Shown here: one piece after another, positions 1 through 10,034 of the stretch | Layout: each line of letters starts with the position of its first letter | How positions within the stretch are numbered: the first letter of the stretch is position 1 | From: Psychrosphaera algicola | GTDB taxonomy: Bacteria > Pseudomonadota > Gammaproteobacteria > Enterobacterales > Alteromonadaceae | NCBI RefSeq assembly: GCF_028401425.1 | Contig: NZ_JAQOMS010000002.1 | Span: 434,001 to 498,000, forward strand | DNA: 64,000 nt | Direction: 5' to 3' | The notes under the pieces: model-generated | Databases searched by the model: none | Told to the model about the DNA's origin: nothing | The model's input: only the letters and a program-made list of their open reading frames with translations | Program-made: the position numbers and the translations under genes

Positions 1-135
1 ATTTTGTTATTGTGTGACGATGTAAATACGAGACAACAATTAGAAAAATTTAAGATAATGGATTTAATAAAACAAGATGCGCTTTGCGAAAGTAGAGAAA
101 TCTCGTTGAATAGGGCACTTGAGTACATAAAATAA
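1..135 (+). CDS. C-terminal end of an unidentified protein (partial)
   Basis: Frame 1 is open from the window edge to a TAA stop at 133-135, giving 44 residues ending in NRALEYIK. The segment is charged and probably helical. It is followed after 20 bp by a strong hairpin terminator, which supports a real gene end. Too little is visible to name a family. Confidence 0.5.
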   Translation: MLLLCDDVNTRQQLEKFKIMDLIKQDALCESREISLNRALEYIK

Positions 136-154
136 GTTTTTTAGCGTCAGACAT

Positions 155-181
155 AAAAAAGGACGGCTTACCGTCCTTTTT
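155..181. terminator. bidirectional rho-independent terminator
   Basis: A perfect stem GGACGG/CCGTCC with loop CTTA is flanked by an A run on the left and a T run on the right. It can serve both the plus-strand gene ending at 135 and the converging fldA on the minus strand. Confidence 0.85.
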
Positions 182-198
182 AATGCGCTATCTAAATA

Positions 199-723
199 TT
201 ATTTTAGTTCATCTAAACACATTTCTTCGTTTATCTGTGCACACCATTGTTTAATTCGTTGCTCGGTTAGTTCTGGTTGACGGTCTTCGTCTATACCTAA
301 ACCAACAAAATGGTTGTCATCTTGTAACCCTTTAGAAGCAACAAAATCATATCCTTCAGTAGGCCACAAGCCCATTAAAATACCGCCTTTAGCATCAACA
401 ATATCTCGTACCATACCCATGGCGTCTAAGAAATATTCAGCATAATCTTCTTGGTCGCCACAGCCAAATACAGCATATAACTTACCATCAAAATCTATTT
501 GCTCTAATTCAGGAAAAAAATCATCCCAGTCACATTGTGCTTCGCCGTAATACCAAGTAGGGATCCCGAATAACAACAAATCGTATTCTGCAATTTCTTC
601 TTTTGTACTTTTTGCGATGTCATGAACGTCAACTAGCCCTTTACCAAGTTCTTTTTGGATAAGTTTTGCTACATGTTCAGTATTACCAGTGTCGCTACCG
701 AAATAAATGCCTACGCTTGCCAT
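199..723 (-). CDS. fldA: flavodoxin FldA (long-chain)
   Basis: 174 residues, the normal size for a long-chain flavodoxin. It carries FMN in the cytoplasm and passes single electrons, for example to radical-SAM enzymes and biotin or methionine synthesis enzymes. The FMN phosphate loop GSDTGNTE lies near residues 9-16, and the aromatic loops around PTWYYGEAQCDWDDF and GCGDQEDYAEYF match those that stack on the flavin in FldA. It is the last gene of a minus-strand group (ybfF, DUF2788 gene, ybfE, fldA) that mirrors the fur-fldA-ybfE-ybfF-seqA-pgm order of enterobacteria; fur is not next to it here. Confidence 0.95.
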   Translation of the reverse strand: MASVGIYFGSDTGNTEHVAKLIQKELGKGLVDVHDIAKSTKEEIAEYDLLLFGIPTWYYGEAQCDWDDFFPELEQIDFDGKLYAVFGCGDQEDYAEYFLDAMGMVRDIVDAKGGILMGLWPTEGYDFVASKGLQDDNHFVGLGIDEDRQPELTEQRIKQWCAQINEEMCLDELK

Positions 724-736
724 TTAAAATAACCTT

Positions 737-1011
737 CTATAAATTTTTTAATGATTCGTTTATCAAGTCAGCTAAAAATTCGCCGCGACTTAACCCTCGT
801 TCTAGGGCCAATTCAGACGCTTTATCATAAGTTTCTTTATGAAGCTTAATTTCGACTCTTTTTAAACCCGCTTGTCTATCTCTAACAAGCTGATTTTTCT
901 TATTAATTCTTAGTTGTTGCTCTCGACTATATGGAGACGATTTAGGTCGCCCCGTTGCTTTTCAGTCTCAAACAAGTCAATGGTTGTACGATCAATTGTT
1001 ACTTTAGCCAT
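737..1011 (-). CDS. ybfE: YbfE, LexA-regulated CopB/ribbon-helix-helix-like protein (frameshifted)
   Basis: The start reads MAKVTIDRTTIDLFE, the YbfE signature, and after one frame correction continues GRPKSSPYSREQQLRINKKN and LKRVEIKL to a stop at 737, about 91 residues. The break is in the run of four C at 950-953; one more base restores the conserved GRPK motif. YbfE is a small DNA-binding-like protein, described in E. coli as LexA regulated; I see no clear SOS box here. The ATG overlaps the stop of the DUF2788 gene (TAATG), suggesting translational coupling. The defect looks like a sequencing deletion. Confidence 0.85.
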
Positions 1012-1232
1012 TAAGAAAGTCCGTTTGATTCCCAAAGAACCTGAACTATGCCTTTAAACACAAAGCCGGCGCATCCCAAAAACAAAACAAACCAAACAAA
1101 TACCCGACCAAATTTAGGCACTTCGCCTTTTTTTAGAACATCTTGAATTGCCATACCTATAAAAATGAAAATTCCGATAAAAAACAGATTTAATCCTATC
1201 GTTTCGGCAATGGCATACTGTTGCGGTGTCAT
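1011..1232 (-). CDS. DUF2788 small inner-membrane protein
   Basis: 73 residues with two hydrophobic segments (about residues 14-31 and 44-64) separated by a short charged loop VLKKGEVPKFGR, the usual shape of DUF2788 proteins, whose function is unknown. It lies between ybfF and ybfE, as in many Alteromonadales and Vibrio genomes, and its stop overlaps the ybfE start. Confidence 0.75.
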   Translation of the reverse strand: MTPQQYAIAETIGLNLFFIGIFIFIGMAIQDVLKKGEVPKFGRVFVWFVLFLGCAGFVFKGIVQVLWESNGLS

Positions 1233-1274
1233 CGTTTTAACTTACCTAAAATGTTTTTGAAAATTGTCTTAAAC

Positions 1275-1307
1275 CCACCGTTTTATTTAATAAACAATAA
1301 ACGGCGG
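1275..1307 (-). terminator. imperfect hairpin downstream of ybfF
   Basis: A near-complementary pair CCACCGTTTTATT / AATAAACGGCGG with an 8-base loop lies 30 bp beyond the ybfF stop on the minus strand. There is no long T run after it, so it could be a weak terminator or an mRNA-stabilising hairpin before the DUF2788 gene. Confidence 0.35.
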
Positions 1308-1335
1308 CGGATTCTATCAAACTACGACACTAATT

Positions 1336-2091
1336 TCAGCTCTGAACTAAAAATTCTCGACAAATTTTTTCAAAAGCTGCTGGTTTTTCGGCATGCAGCC
1401 AATGGCCTGTGCCATGGATCACTTTAGAACGGGTATTTGGGAAGCGAGAGAGTATTGCTGTCTTATGTTCCAACGTGACGTAATTTGACTCACCACCGAT
1501 AATAAATAGGGTATCTACCGGAGACGTTACATTGGTATTTCCGTCTATAAGATTGTCGTAGTTTTTGGCTAACGCATCTAAGTCAAAAGCCCACGGAGAA
1601 CTTGCATTAGGTAGAAAACTTTTCAATAAAAAGCCTCGCACGCCAGGTTCTTGAATGTAGCCTTTTAACTTACTATCTGCATCACGTCTATTATTCGTAT
1701 CAACCGTTACAGATTGCAGGCCATTTATTATTGCATCATGTCGGCGTGTATATTTAACGGGGGCAATGTCCGCTACAATAAGTTTAGTAATTAATGTTGG
1801 CTCTTTTAAAGCTACTTCCATTGCAATTTTACCGCCTAAGCTATGTCCTAATAGGCTGACTTTTGACAAGTGTTGTTGCTTTATAAAGGTTATTACCATG
1901 TCAGCCATAGATTGCAGATCCAATGGCGTCGGGGTTGAAGATTTGCCATGTGCAGGAGCGTCTATTAAAAACACTTCAAAATGATCAGAGAGACTTTTCC
2001 CGACTGTTTTTAAGTTGTCCAAAGTACCAAATAGGCCATGAATAACAATTAATGCAGGGCCACTACCAAACTTTTCAAAATGAATAGACAT
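1336..2091 (-). CDS. ybfF: YbfF alpha/beta-hydrolase esterase
   Basis: 251 residues of a complete alpha/beta hydrolase. The oxyanion region is IVIHGLFGTLDN (about 15-26), the nucleophile elbow is GHSLGG (Ser near 84), and the catalytic His is in TGHWLHAEKP near the C-terminus. E. coli YbfF hydrolyses short acyl esters and acyl-CoA-like substrates in vitro; the physiological substrate is not settled. Divergent from seqA across a 330-bp region, conserved with enterobacteria. Confidence 0.92.
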   Translation of the reverse strand: MSIHFEKFGSGPALIVIHGLFGTLDNLKTVGKSLSDHFEVFLIDAPAHGKSSTPTPLDLQSMADMVITFIKQQHLSKVSLLGHSLGGKIAMEVALKEPTLITKLIVADIAPVKYTRRHDAIINGLQSVTVDTNNRRDADSKLKGYIQEPGVRGFLLKSFLPNASSPWAFDLDALAKNYDNLIDGNTNVTSPVDTLFIIGGESNYVTLEHKTAILSRFPNTRSKVIHGTGHWLHAEKPAAFEKICREFLVQS

Positions 2092-2340
2092 GTTTTTCTC
2101 TTTATTAATCTTAATTATCTACTCAACGTAGGCTAAATTTTATTTGTTTTAGCGGTATTTAGTCTATCCTAATTATTCAATAAAACTGTAATATCGCGGT
2201 AAAGCAGTAGTAAAACCATTTAAACACAACAGATATTTTTAATATTGGCGTTGTGACGATTTAGGTTAAAAGCTCTAGTGGGTTTATTGTCTAATAACAA
2301 AGGTTTTTATTCAATATCGTCTTTGGTATAAGATGGTTCT

Positions 2341-2369
2341 TTAAGCTGAGCAGGAATTCTGGTTATAAT
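2341..2369 (+). promoter_or_regulatory. candidate sigma-70 promoter for seqA
   Basis: TTAAGC (2341-2346) and a perfect TATAAT (2364-2369) are separated by 17 bp, 52 bp before the seqA start. The rest of the 2092-2421 ybfF-seqA spacer shows no gene or other clear signal. The assignment rests on sequence match only. Confidence 0.4.
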
Positions 2370-2421
2370 AGGCTCAACTCAGTGTTTTAATCACAATCCT
2401 CCAATGAACTGATCAATATTT

Positions 2422-3063
2422 ATGAAAACTATTCAAATTGAAGATGATTTATACCAATACATAGCGTCGCAAACCCAAGATATTGGTGAAAGCGCGTCTA
2501 GCATTTTACGTCGATTGTTAATCGACCAGCAGGCAGAGAAGGCAATGACGCCTAATGTGTTAAAGCCTCTAACAGCAGAGGTACAACAAAATAAAGTCGC
2601 AATGTCCTCTGAACCAGACAGTGCCCCGCAATCAGCTTCTGCTGTTATAGCTAAATCTGTTGCTGATAATAAAGATATTATTAGCGAAGATGCGACAGAA
2701 GAGTTAAAAGAAGACATACAAGTCAACGGTAATGTTTTTGACGTTCTTAATAAAGAAGAAGTCATGACACAAAAAGGTGCGGTAGGCCGTTTCCTATTTA
2801 TTTTGGCCGCTTTTTATCGTTGTCATAATAAATCATTTAAAAAAGTATTGGACATAAAAGGCCGTGAACGCCATTACTTTGGTGAGACGGCGAAAGAATT
2901 AGAAGCCAGTGGCAGTAGTATTAAACCCAAGCAGATTCCAGAAAGTCATTATTGGGTTGTTACAAATAACAATACGCCAAGAAAGAAATTAATAATTACA
3001 GAAGTAGCGTCTGCACTTAATTATACACAAGAGCAGGCAGAAGAATTACGTGAACTCATTTAG
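2422..3063 (+). CDS. seqA: SeqA, negative modulator of replication initiation
   Basis: SeqA binds hemimethylated GATC sites and sequesters new origins. The N-terminal oligomerisation domain MKTIQIEDDLYQYIASQT is clear, and the C-terminal DNA-binding domain (about residues 110-213) has the conserved VGRFLFILAAFYRCH and IPESHYWVVTNNNT segments. At 213 residues it is longer than E. coli SeqA (181) because of an Ala/Ser/Asp-rich linker around residues 38-105. It is followed 20 bp later by pgm, the conserved operon partner. Confidence 0.95.
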   Translation: MKTIQIEDDLYQYIASQTQDIGESASSILRRLLIDQQAEKAMTPNVLKPLTAEVQQNKVAMSSEPDSAPQSASAVIAKSVADNKDIISEDATEELKEDIQVNGNVFDVLNKEEVMTQKGAVGRFLFILAAFYRCHNKSFKKVLDIKGRERHYFGETAKELEASGSSIKPKQIPESHYWVVTNNNTPRKKLIITEVASALNYTQEQAEELRELI

Positions 3064-3083
3064 AATTTTAAAGGAATTGACCT

Positions 3084-4736
3084 ATGGCGTTACATCCAAA
3101 TGCTGGTAAACCCGCTCAAAAATCGGACTTAATTAATGTCCCTCGAGTGATGTCTGCCTATTATTTAAATGAACCTGATGTTGATAAGTTTCCTGAACAA
3201 CGCGTAGCGTTTGGAACATCTGGTCATCGTGGCGCGTCTCTAAATACCACGTTTAATGAATCTCATATTTTAGCGATTACACAGGCCATCTGTGACTATC
3301 GCAAAGCCAATCATTTTGAAGGCCCACTATTTTTAGGGTTTGATACTCATGCGTTGTCAGAATCGGCATTTTATTCTGCGATAGAAGTGCTTGTAGCTAA
3401 CGAAGTTGAAACTCATGTTCAGCAAGATTTGGGTTATACACCAACGCCGGTAATTTCGAATCTCATTATAAATTATAATGAAGCTCATCCATCCTTTTTA
3501 GCCGACGGCATTATTATTACGCCATCCCATAATCCGCCACAAGATGGTGGTATTAAATATAACCCTCCACATGGTGGACCGGCAGATAGTAAAGCGACAA
3601 AATGGATTGAAGACCGCGCAAATGAATTATTAAGGAACGACTTATACGATGTGCAAATCTTTCCTTATACTAATGCAATGAAAACAGGCTACGTTAAAGA
3701 ACAAAACTTTATTGAGCAATATGTCGAAGGGCTAGAGCAAGTTATTGACTTTGAAGCAATTCGCAACGCTAAAGTAAAGATTGGTGTTCACCCGTTAGGA
3801 GGCTCAGGAATTCACTATTGGCCGGCAATTGCTGAACATTACAATTTAGACATAACTATGGTGTCTGACGTCGTTGATCCAACATTTGAGTTTATGACGC
3901 TCGACAAAGACGGCAAAATTAGAATGGATTGTTCCTCTGCATCGGCTATGGCTGGGTTAATCGCACTAAAAGATCAATTTGAAGTTGCGGTTGCAAACGA
4001 CCCTGACTACGACCGACATGGAATTGTGACAAAAACACATGGATTAATGAATCCAAACCATTACTTGTCAGTTTGTATCGATTATTTAAGCAAGAATAGA
4101 CCTCAATGGAATTCAACACTTAAGGTCGGTAAAACATTAGTGAGTACGTCTTTAATAGACCGAATTGCTAAAGACAATGATAAAGACGTTGTTGAAGTAC
4201 CGGTAGGGTTTAAATGGTTTGTAGAAGGGCTGGTAAATCATCAACTTATGTTTGGTGGTGAAGAAAGTGCCGGTGCATCGTTTCTAACCAAAGAAGGCAA
4301 AGTTTGGTCGACCGACAAGGATGGAATAATCCTTGCGCTACTCGCCGCTGAAATAACAGCCGTAACCGGTTTAAATCCATCTCAGTACTACGAACAATTA
4401 ACTGAAAAACTTGGTTCACCTATTTATAAACGTATAGATGCACCAGCAAATCCAGAACAAAAAGCCATTTTAACTAACCTTAAGCCTGAAGACATCACGT
4501 CAACAGAGCTAGCGGGTGAACCCATTACTGCAATTTTAACTAATGCCCCCGGAAATGGCGCTGCAATTGGCGGTTTAAAAGTTGTTACGGAAAATGGTTG
4601 GTTTGCTGCGCGTCCATCTGGAACTGAAAATATTTATAAAATTTATATGGAAAGTTTCTTAGGTCAGGCGCATTTGGATAAAATTGAAGCAGAAGCTCAA
4701 GCAATTGTCTCTTCATCTTTTAATAAAAAGTTATAA
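3084..4736 (+). CDS. pgm: phosphoglucomutase, alpha-D-glucose specific
   Basis: 550 residues. It interconverts glucose 1-phosphate and glucose 6-phosphate in the cytoplasm. The phosphoserine loop TPSHNP (Ser148), the metal loop DPDYDRHG, the sugar loop GGEESAGAS and the C-terminal phosphate-binding RPSGTEN are all present. A good ribosome site (AAAGGA) precedes the ATG, 20 bp after seqA. With glgP next on the same strand, the two enzymes would carry glycogen-derived glucose 1-phosphate into glycolysis. Confidence 0.97.
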   Translation: MALHPNAGKPAQKSDLINVPRVMSAYYLNEPDVDKFPEQRVAFGTSGHRGASLNTTFNESHILAITQAICDYRKANHFEGPLFLGFDTHALSESAFYSAIEVLVANEVETHVQQDLGYTPTPVISNLIINYNEAHPSFLADGIIITPSHNPPQDGGIKYNPPHGGPADSKATKWIEDRANELLRNDLYDVQIFPYTNAMKTGYVKEQNFIEQYVEGLEQVIDFEAIRNAKVKIGVHPLGGSGIHYWPAIAEHYNLDITMVSDVVDPTFEFMTLDKDGKIRMDCSSASAMAGLIALKDQFEVAVANDPDYDRHGIVTKTHGLMNPNHYLSVCIDYLSKNRPQWNSTLKVGKTLVSTSLIDRIAKDNDKDVVEVPVGFKWFVEGLVNHQLMFGGEESAGASFLTKEGKVWSTDKDGIILALLAAEITAVTGLNPSQYYEQLTEKLGSPIYKRIDAPANPEQKAILTNLKPEDITSTELAGEPITAILTNAPGNGAAIGGLKVVTENGWFAARPSGTENIYKIYMESFLGQAHLDKIEAEAQAIVSSSFNKKL

Positions 4737-4792
4737 GAATGAATAAACACTGGCCAGAAACTTGCTGTGCAAACGTATGTTGCTAAAAACTT

Positions 4793-4813
4793 CGCAGACC
4801 ACCTTGGTCTGCG
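4793..4813. other. perfect 9-bp hairpin between pgm and glgP
   Basis: CGCAGACCA and TGGTCTGCG pair perfectly around a CCT loop, 56 bp after the pgm stop. No T run follows, so it is not a standard intrinsic terminator. It may stabilise the pgm end or act as an operator; the rest of the 4737-4963 spacer shows no gene. Confidence 0.45.
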
Positions 4814-4963
4814 GGGCTCTAGGATATATTCTTCACTCATCATTCAAGACTAAATCATTTATTTGTCATATATCGACTATAAATTTAACCATGATTTCAA
4901 TAACTGCAACGGCGCAAAAGAGACGCTGTTTAAATAGGCAGTAATAAAGGAGTAGATCCCAAT

Positions 4964-7437
4964 ATGAAAAATAACAAGATGATCGCGGGCGAGATTACCG
5001 CCGAACAATTCAAAGACTCTATTATTAAACATTTACACGGTACGTTTGGTACTGACGCAAACAAAGCGAGCAACCGCTCTTGGTGGAATGCGACATCAGC
5101 AGCATTAAATGAATTTGTTTACAGCGGATTGAGTAATACACAAAAACCTATTTTGAAAATGATACACGTGCCGTTCATTATTTTTCTTTAGAATTTTTAA
5201 TGGGACGTTTAACGGGAAACAACTTAATCAATTTGGGTTTGTTCGAAACAGCAAAACAAGCACTTACCGATTTAGACATTAACATTGACGAATTAGTTGA
5301 TGAAGAAGAAGATATGGCGCTAGGGAACGGTGGCTTAGGTCGTTTAGCTGCCTGTTTCATTGATAGTTTAGCAACAATGGAATTACCTGCGGTTGGTTAT
5401 GGTATTCATTACGAACATGGATTATTCCGTCAAGAATTCCAAGAAGGTCATCAAATTGAACGCCCAGATAGCTGGCGTGAATACGGTAACCCATTTGAAA
5501 TATGCCGTCCTGAAAGTGTTCAAGACATACCGGTTTATGGTTATGTTGAAACAAAATTTGATGAGTCGGGCAAAATTGTAAAAGAATGGCACCTAGGTCG
5601 TATCATTAAAGGTGTTCCTTGGGACGTGCCGGTTGTTGGCTATACTGGTAATAACGTTAACGTTCTTAGACTTTGGGAATCTCGCGCTTCTAATTTCTTT
5701 AACTGGGATGTATTTAACTCAGGTGGCTACCATGATGCTCATAAAGAAAATGTAGAATCTGAGACAATTTCAAAAGTACTTTATCCAAATGATGAAACGG
5801 ACGCTGGTAAAGAATTACGCTTAATTCAGCAATACTTCTTTAGCGCTTGTTCATTAAAAGACATTATCCGTCGTTATAAACGTGTTCACGGTGATGATTG
5901 GAGCAAATTTAGTGCTCAAGTTGCCGTACAGTTAAATGACACTCACCCGGCAATTGCCATCCCAGAGTTGATGCGTATATTAATCGACCGAGCAGAGTTA
6001 TCTTGGGATTACGCATGGCAAATTTGTCGTGAAACTTTTTCTTATACCAACCACACCTTGTTGCCAGAAGCGCTAGAGAAGTGGTCTGTACGTTTATTTG
6101 AAAAAGTTTTACCACGTCATTTAGAAATTATTTATGAAATTAACCGCCGCTTCTTAGAAGACGAAGTTGAAGCAAAATGGCCTTAGTGACGACTCGATTA
6201 AATCTAAGCTTTCTATTATAGAAGAAGGTCATGATCGCATGGTAAGAATGGGTAACTTAAGTGTTATCGGTTCTAATAAAGTTAATGGTGTTGCAGAAGT
6301 CCATTCACAGTTGGTTAAATCTGACTTATTCCCAGAATTTGACGCTTTATGGCCTGACAAACTAACAAACGTAACAAACGGCGTAACACCACGTCGTTGG
6401 TTGAAGTATTGCAACCCTGAATTAGCTAGCCTAATTGACGATACGGTTGGTGATGAATGGCCAACAAACCTAGAGTTATTACGCCGTTTGGACAAAAAAG
6501 CAGGCAATGCTAAGTTCCAAAAGCAATACATGGACATCAAACATACTAACAAAGTTAAATTAGCTAAAGTTATTAAAGATTTGGTTAATGTTGACGTTGA
6601 CCCATCAGCTATATTTGATATTCAAATCAAACGATTACACGAATATAAGCGCCAACATTTGAATCTAATTCACATTATGGCTTTGTACCGTCGTTTATTA
6701 CAAAACCCAGATTACGATATGCACCCTCGTGTGTTTATCTTTGGAGCGAAAGCAGCACCTTAGTTATCGTTTAGCAAAAGACATAATTTTTGCTATCAAC
6801 AAAGTTGCTGACAAAGTTAATAATGACCCAAGAATAAAAGACAAGCTTAAAGTAGTATTTTTACCTAACTACCGCGTTTCACTTGCTGAAAAAATGATCC
6901 CTGCTGCAGACGTATCTGAGCAGATTTCAACAGCCGGTAAGGAAGCATCTGGTACAGGTAACATGAAACTTGCGCTTAATGGTGCAATTACCATCGGTAC
7001 ACTCGATGGCGCGAACATTGAGATTGCTGAGGAAGTGGGCGAAGAAAACGTTGTTATCTTTGGTTTAACTGTCGATGAAGTTAAAGCAGTTAACGCTGAA
7101 GGTTATAATCCTTGGGATTATTACTATGGCAACCCTGAAATTAAAGCAGTGTTAGATTGGTTCGATACAGATTACTTCACGCCGGGTAAACCTATATGCG
7201 TTATCGAGTATCAAACATAGTTTATTAGACGGTGGCGACCCATACCTATGTTTAGCTGACTTTGAGTCTTATTCTGAGGCGCATAAAGAGATAGATGCTA
7301 AGTATCGAGACACTAAAGGCTGGGCGAAAAGTGCGATTTTAAATACTGCATATATGGGTAAATTTAACTCAGACCGTTCAATTCAAGACTATGTTGACCG
7401 TATTTGGAAACTAAAATCTTGCAAAACTAAATGGTAG
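4964..7437 (+). CDS. glgP: glycogen/starch phosphorylase GlgP (four frameshifts)
   Basis: Repaired, the gene encodes about 823 residues, close to E. coli GlgP (815). It cleaves glycogen from non-reducing ends to glucose 1-phosphate with pyridoxal phosphate; the cofactor region EASGTGNMKLALNGA is intact. Start chosen at the ATG after AAAGGAG. Breaks: a missing A in 5142-5146, then extra bases at 6183-6186, 6760-6763 and 7194-7197. The last three fall where the family has WPGD, AAPGY and a Pro-Gly, each predicting CCTGG, but the sequence shows CCTTAG twice and CCTATA once. No other glg genes are nearby. I treat the breaks as sequencing errors. Confidence 0.93.
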
Positions 7438-7460
7438 TCGCGTAACAAAAGCGATACAGC

Positions 7461-7500
7461 AAACCCGTTGCTAAATTATTAGCAACGGGTTTTTTATTTT
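7461..7500 (+). terminator. strong rho-independent terminator after glgP
   Basis: A 12-bp perfect stem ACCCGTTGCTAA / TTAGCAACGGGT (7463-7474 and 7479-7490) with a 4-base loop is followed by a T run. It ends the pgm-glgP stretch. Confidence 0.92.
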
Positions 7501-7553
7501 CTAGAATAAGCGTTAGACTCTAACTAAGTTAAAAATAATAATTATAAAATCCT

Positions 7554-8594
7554 ATGACAAACATAAAAAATAACGATTTTTTGGCGTTAACTCGCCAACA
7601 TGAGAACCATTTACCTGCAAGTCGATTTGAAGATAATAAACATAGTTTTGAGATCTGGGATACCGGAGTGTTGCAAGTCAGTCCTATTGGGGCCAGTAAA
7701 TTTGACTTAGCAATTGTATTGTCCGCCGGTATACATGGCAATGAAACCGCACCGATTGAAATGATCAATGAATTGATCAAAGAAATACTCACTAAAGAGA
7801 TAACGTTAAAACGACCAGTATTATTTATATTTGGTAATCCACCATCAATGAATATCAACAAGCGATTTGTTATTGAAAACCTCAATAGACTATTTTGCTC
7901 TACCTATTTAAACGGTGTCGATATTAATGGTGATAGAACCAACTTAGAACGTCAACGTGCTGAAAAACTAGAAGGTTATGTCGCACGTTTTTATCAAACC
8001 TATGATTCCGAAAACAAATGTCATTATGATTTGCATACCGCAATCAAAGATTCGGTCCATGAAAAATTTGCTGTTTACCCTTACATTGGCAATTCACCTT
8101 GGAAAACTCAGCAGTTTGAACTACTACGTGCAATGGACGTCACGACGGTTATGTTAATGCAAAAACCGGCTACCACATTTAGTTATCATTCATCGAGTGT
8201 CCACGGCGCAGATTCGTTTACCATTGAGTTAGGTAAGGTTAGGGGTTTTGGTGAAAACGATAAATCAAAATTTGAAAAAGCCAAAGTAACACTGCGAAAT
8301 TTGATGTGTGGAATTGACGTAGACAAAACACTATTTGATGAAGCTAATTTTGTCATGCTAAAAGTGCATCGTTCTATTACCAAAAATTATGGCGACTTTG
8401 AACTTGGCTTTGACGACCAACTCGCGAATTTTAGTGAATTTAAAGAAGGTGAATTGCTCGCAAAGGAAAATGGGGATGACATCGTCGCTGAAATAGATGG
8501 GGAAGCCATCGTGTTTCCAAATGCAGCGGTTGAAATTGGCCAACGAGCCATATTAACAGTCGTGCCCACCAGCGTTTCAAAAAGCATAATTTAA
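7554..8594 (+). CDS. astE: succinylglutamate desuccinylase AstE
   Basis: 346 residues, zinc carboxypeptidase-like. AstE does the last step of the arginine succinyltransferase pathway, splitting N-succinylglutamate into succinate and glutamate. Zinc ligands His61 and Glu64 (HGNE) and His161 (in YDLHT) are visible, and GNPPSMN matches the family. It stands alone here with its own terminator; astABD are not in the window, as is common in Alteromonadales where astE is detached. The ribosome site is weak. Confidence 0.88.
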   Translation: MTNIKNNDFLALTRQHENHLPASRFEDNKHSFEIWDTGVLQVSPIGASKFDLAIVLSAGIHGNETAPIEMINELIKEILTKEITLKRPVLFIFGNPPSMNINKRFVIENLNRLFCSTYLNGVDINGDRTNLERQRAEKLEGYVARFYQTYDSENKCHYDLHTAIKDSVHEKFAVYPYIGNSPWKTQQFELLRAMDVTTVMLMQKPATTFSYHSSSVHGADSFTIELGKVRGFGENDKSKFEKAKVTLRNLMCGIDVDKTLFDEANFVMLKVHRSITKNYGDFELGFDDQLANFSEFKEGELLAKENGDDIVAEIDGEAIVFPNAAVEIGQRAILTVVPTSVSKSII

Positions 8595-8602
8595 AAACAC
8601 AT

Positions 8603-8624
8603 AAGGCACTGATATTAGTGCCTT
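8603..8624 (+). terminator. rho-independent terminator after astE
   Basis: AAGGCACT (8603-8610) pairs perfectly with AGTGCCTT (8617-8624) around a 6-base loop, followed by an AT-rich stretch beginning with T. Its position just after the astE stop supports the call. Confidence 0.75.
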
Positions 8625-8817
8625 TATTATATGTAGTGGCAACATATTTGAACACTTACAAGGTCTAAACTAAAAGCTCTAAAATGCCAGCTAATTGAAT
8701 CCAACTTTACGTAAAGGTAAAGTCCCGCCAAATAATAACAATCAAGCTGTTTATCCAGACCGAGAATCGTTTTATTGGTCTAAAATCACATTAGTGATGG
8801 GATTAAGGGGAAGCCTA

Positions 8818-10034
8818 ATGGGCAAGTTAAACAACATAGATAATCCAAATAACATTACAAAAGAAGAAACTTTGAAATTAGAGTTTATTTCTGAAAATGC
8901 GTTATCTATACCTGTATTTAAAATGATGGATGCCGATGGTGAACTTTACGACGGTGCTTGTCATTCGTCATTAGATAAAGACACTGCAATTAAAATTTAC
9001 GAAACAATGCGTTTCATCCGTATATTAGACGAACGAATGCTGGCTGCTCAACGACAGGGGCGGATCAGCTTCTATATGCAGTGTTTAGGTGAAGAAGCTG
9101 CTGTAACAGCTTCTGCGGCGGCATTAGAATCCCAAGATATGATATTTGCTCAATATCGCGAACAAGCAGCGTTAGCGTATCGCGGGTTTGAACTTGAACA
9201 ATTTATGCATCAAAACTTTTCAAATTCTAAAGACCTAGGGAAAGGCCGTCAAATGCCCATTCACTATGGTTCTAACGCGTTAAATTACATGACGATTTCA
9301 TCTCCCCTTGGAACCCAAATTCCACAAGCTGCTGGTTATGCTTATGGCCAAAAACTAGATGGTAATGGTGGATGTACTATTTGCTATTTTGGTGAAGGTG
9401 CGGCTTCAGAAGGAGACTTCCACGCCGGTCTAAATATGGCCGCTGTTCATAAAGCCCCAGTGATATTTTTTGCGCGTAATAACGGCTATGCGATCTCAAC
9501 TCCAGCAAGTGAACAGTTTAAAGGCGATGGCATTGCGTGTCGTGGCGTCGGTTATGGTATGAAGTCTATTCGTGTCGATGGCGTTGACACTTTAGCTGTA
9601 TATGAGGCAGTTAAATTAGCGCGTGAATATGCTGTTAAAAATAACGAGCCGATTCTAATTGAATCAATAGCTTATCGTTTAGCTGCCCACAGTAGTTCAG
9701 ATGATCCGACGGGCTATCGTTCGAAGGACGAGGAAGAAAATTTCCGTCTAAACTGCCCGGTTAATCGTTTTCGTAATTATTTGATCAAGCAAAATTGGTT
9801 AGATGAGCAAGAAGACGAATCAAGCAAAGAAACTATTCGTAAGGAAGTATTAGCGGCGTTGAAAAAGCCGAAGTTGTCGAAAAGCCGTCACTTGAAGACT
9901 TAATAACAGATGTATATGAAGAAGTACCACAGCATCTTCGTAAACAGATGGATGAACTTAAAGCTCACATTGCTAAGTACCCTGAGCATTATCCGGCCTC
10001 GTCAGGCGCTAAAGGGAGAACCACTAATGGCTAA
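8818..10034 (+). CDS. bkdA1: branched-chain 2-oxoacid dehydrogenase E1 alpha (one frameshift)
   Basis: Repaired length about 405 residues. E1 alpha with E1 beta decarboxylates the 2-oxoacids of Leu, Ile and Val using thiamine diphosphate. Visible are the long N-terminal region, GRISFYMQCLGEEAA, and the ThDP motif from GEGAASEGDFHAGLN to NNGYAIS. I start at ATG 8818 behind AAGGGGA, not at an upstream TTG (8695) whose extension looks unlike the family. An A is missing in 9862-9866; repaired, the protein ends PASSGAKGRTTNG at a stop overlapping the E1 beta start by 8 bp. Confidence 0.92.

Noticed and set aside
4762..4944. 60-residue ORF between pgm and glgP
   Set aside because: No ribosome site, no family resemblance, and it runs over the hairpin; judged chance.
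6180..6763. Programmed +1 frameshifting at repeated CCU-UAG in glgP
   Set aside because: The same CCTTAG change appears in ccoO, and in all three places the family sequence predicts CCTGG. Glycogen phosphorylase is not known to use recoding. A CCWGG basecalling error explains all cases.
8695..8817. Longer TTG-started N-terminus of the E1 alpha subunit
   Set aside because: The extra 41 residues do not resemble the family, and a good ribosome site precedes ATG 8818.
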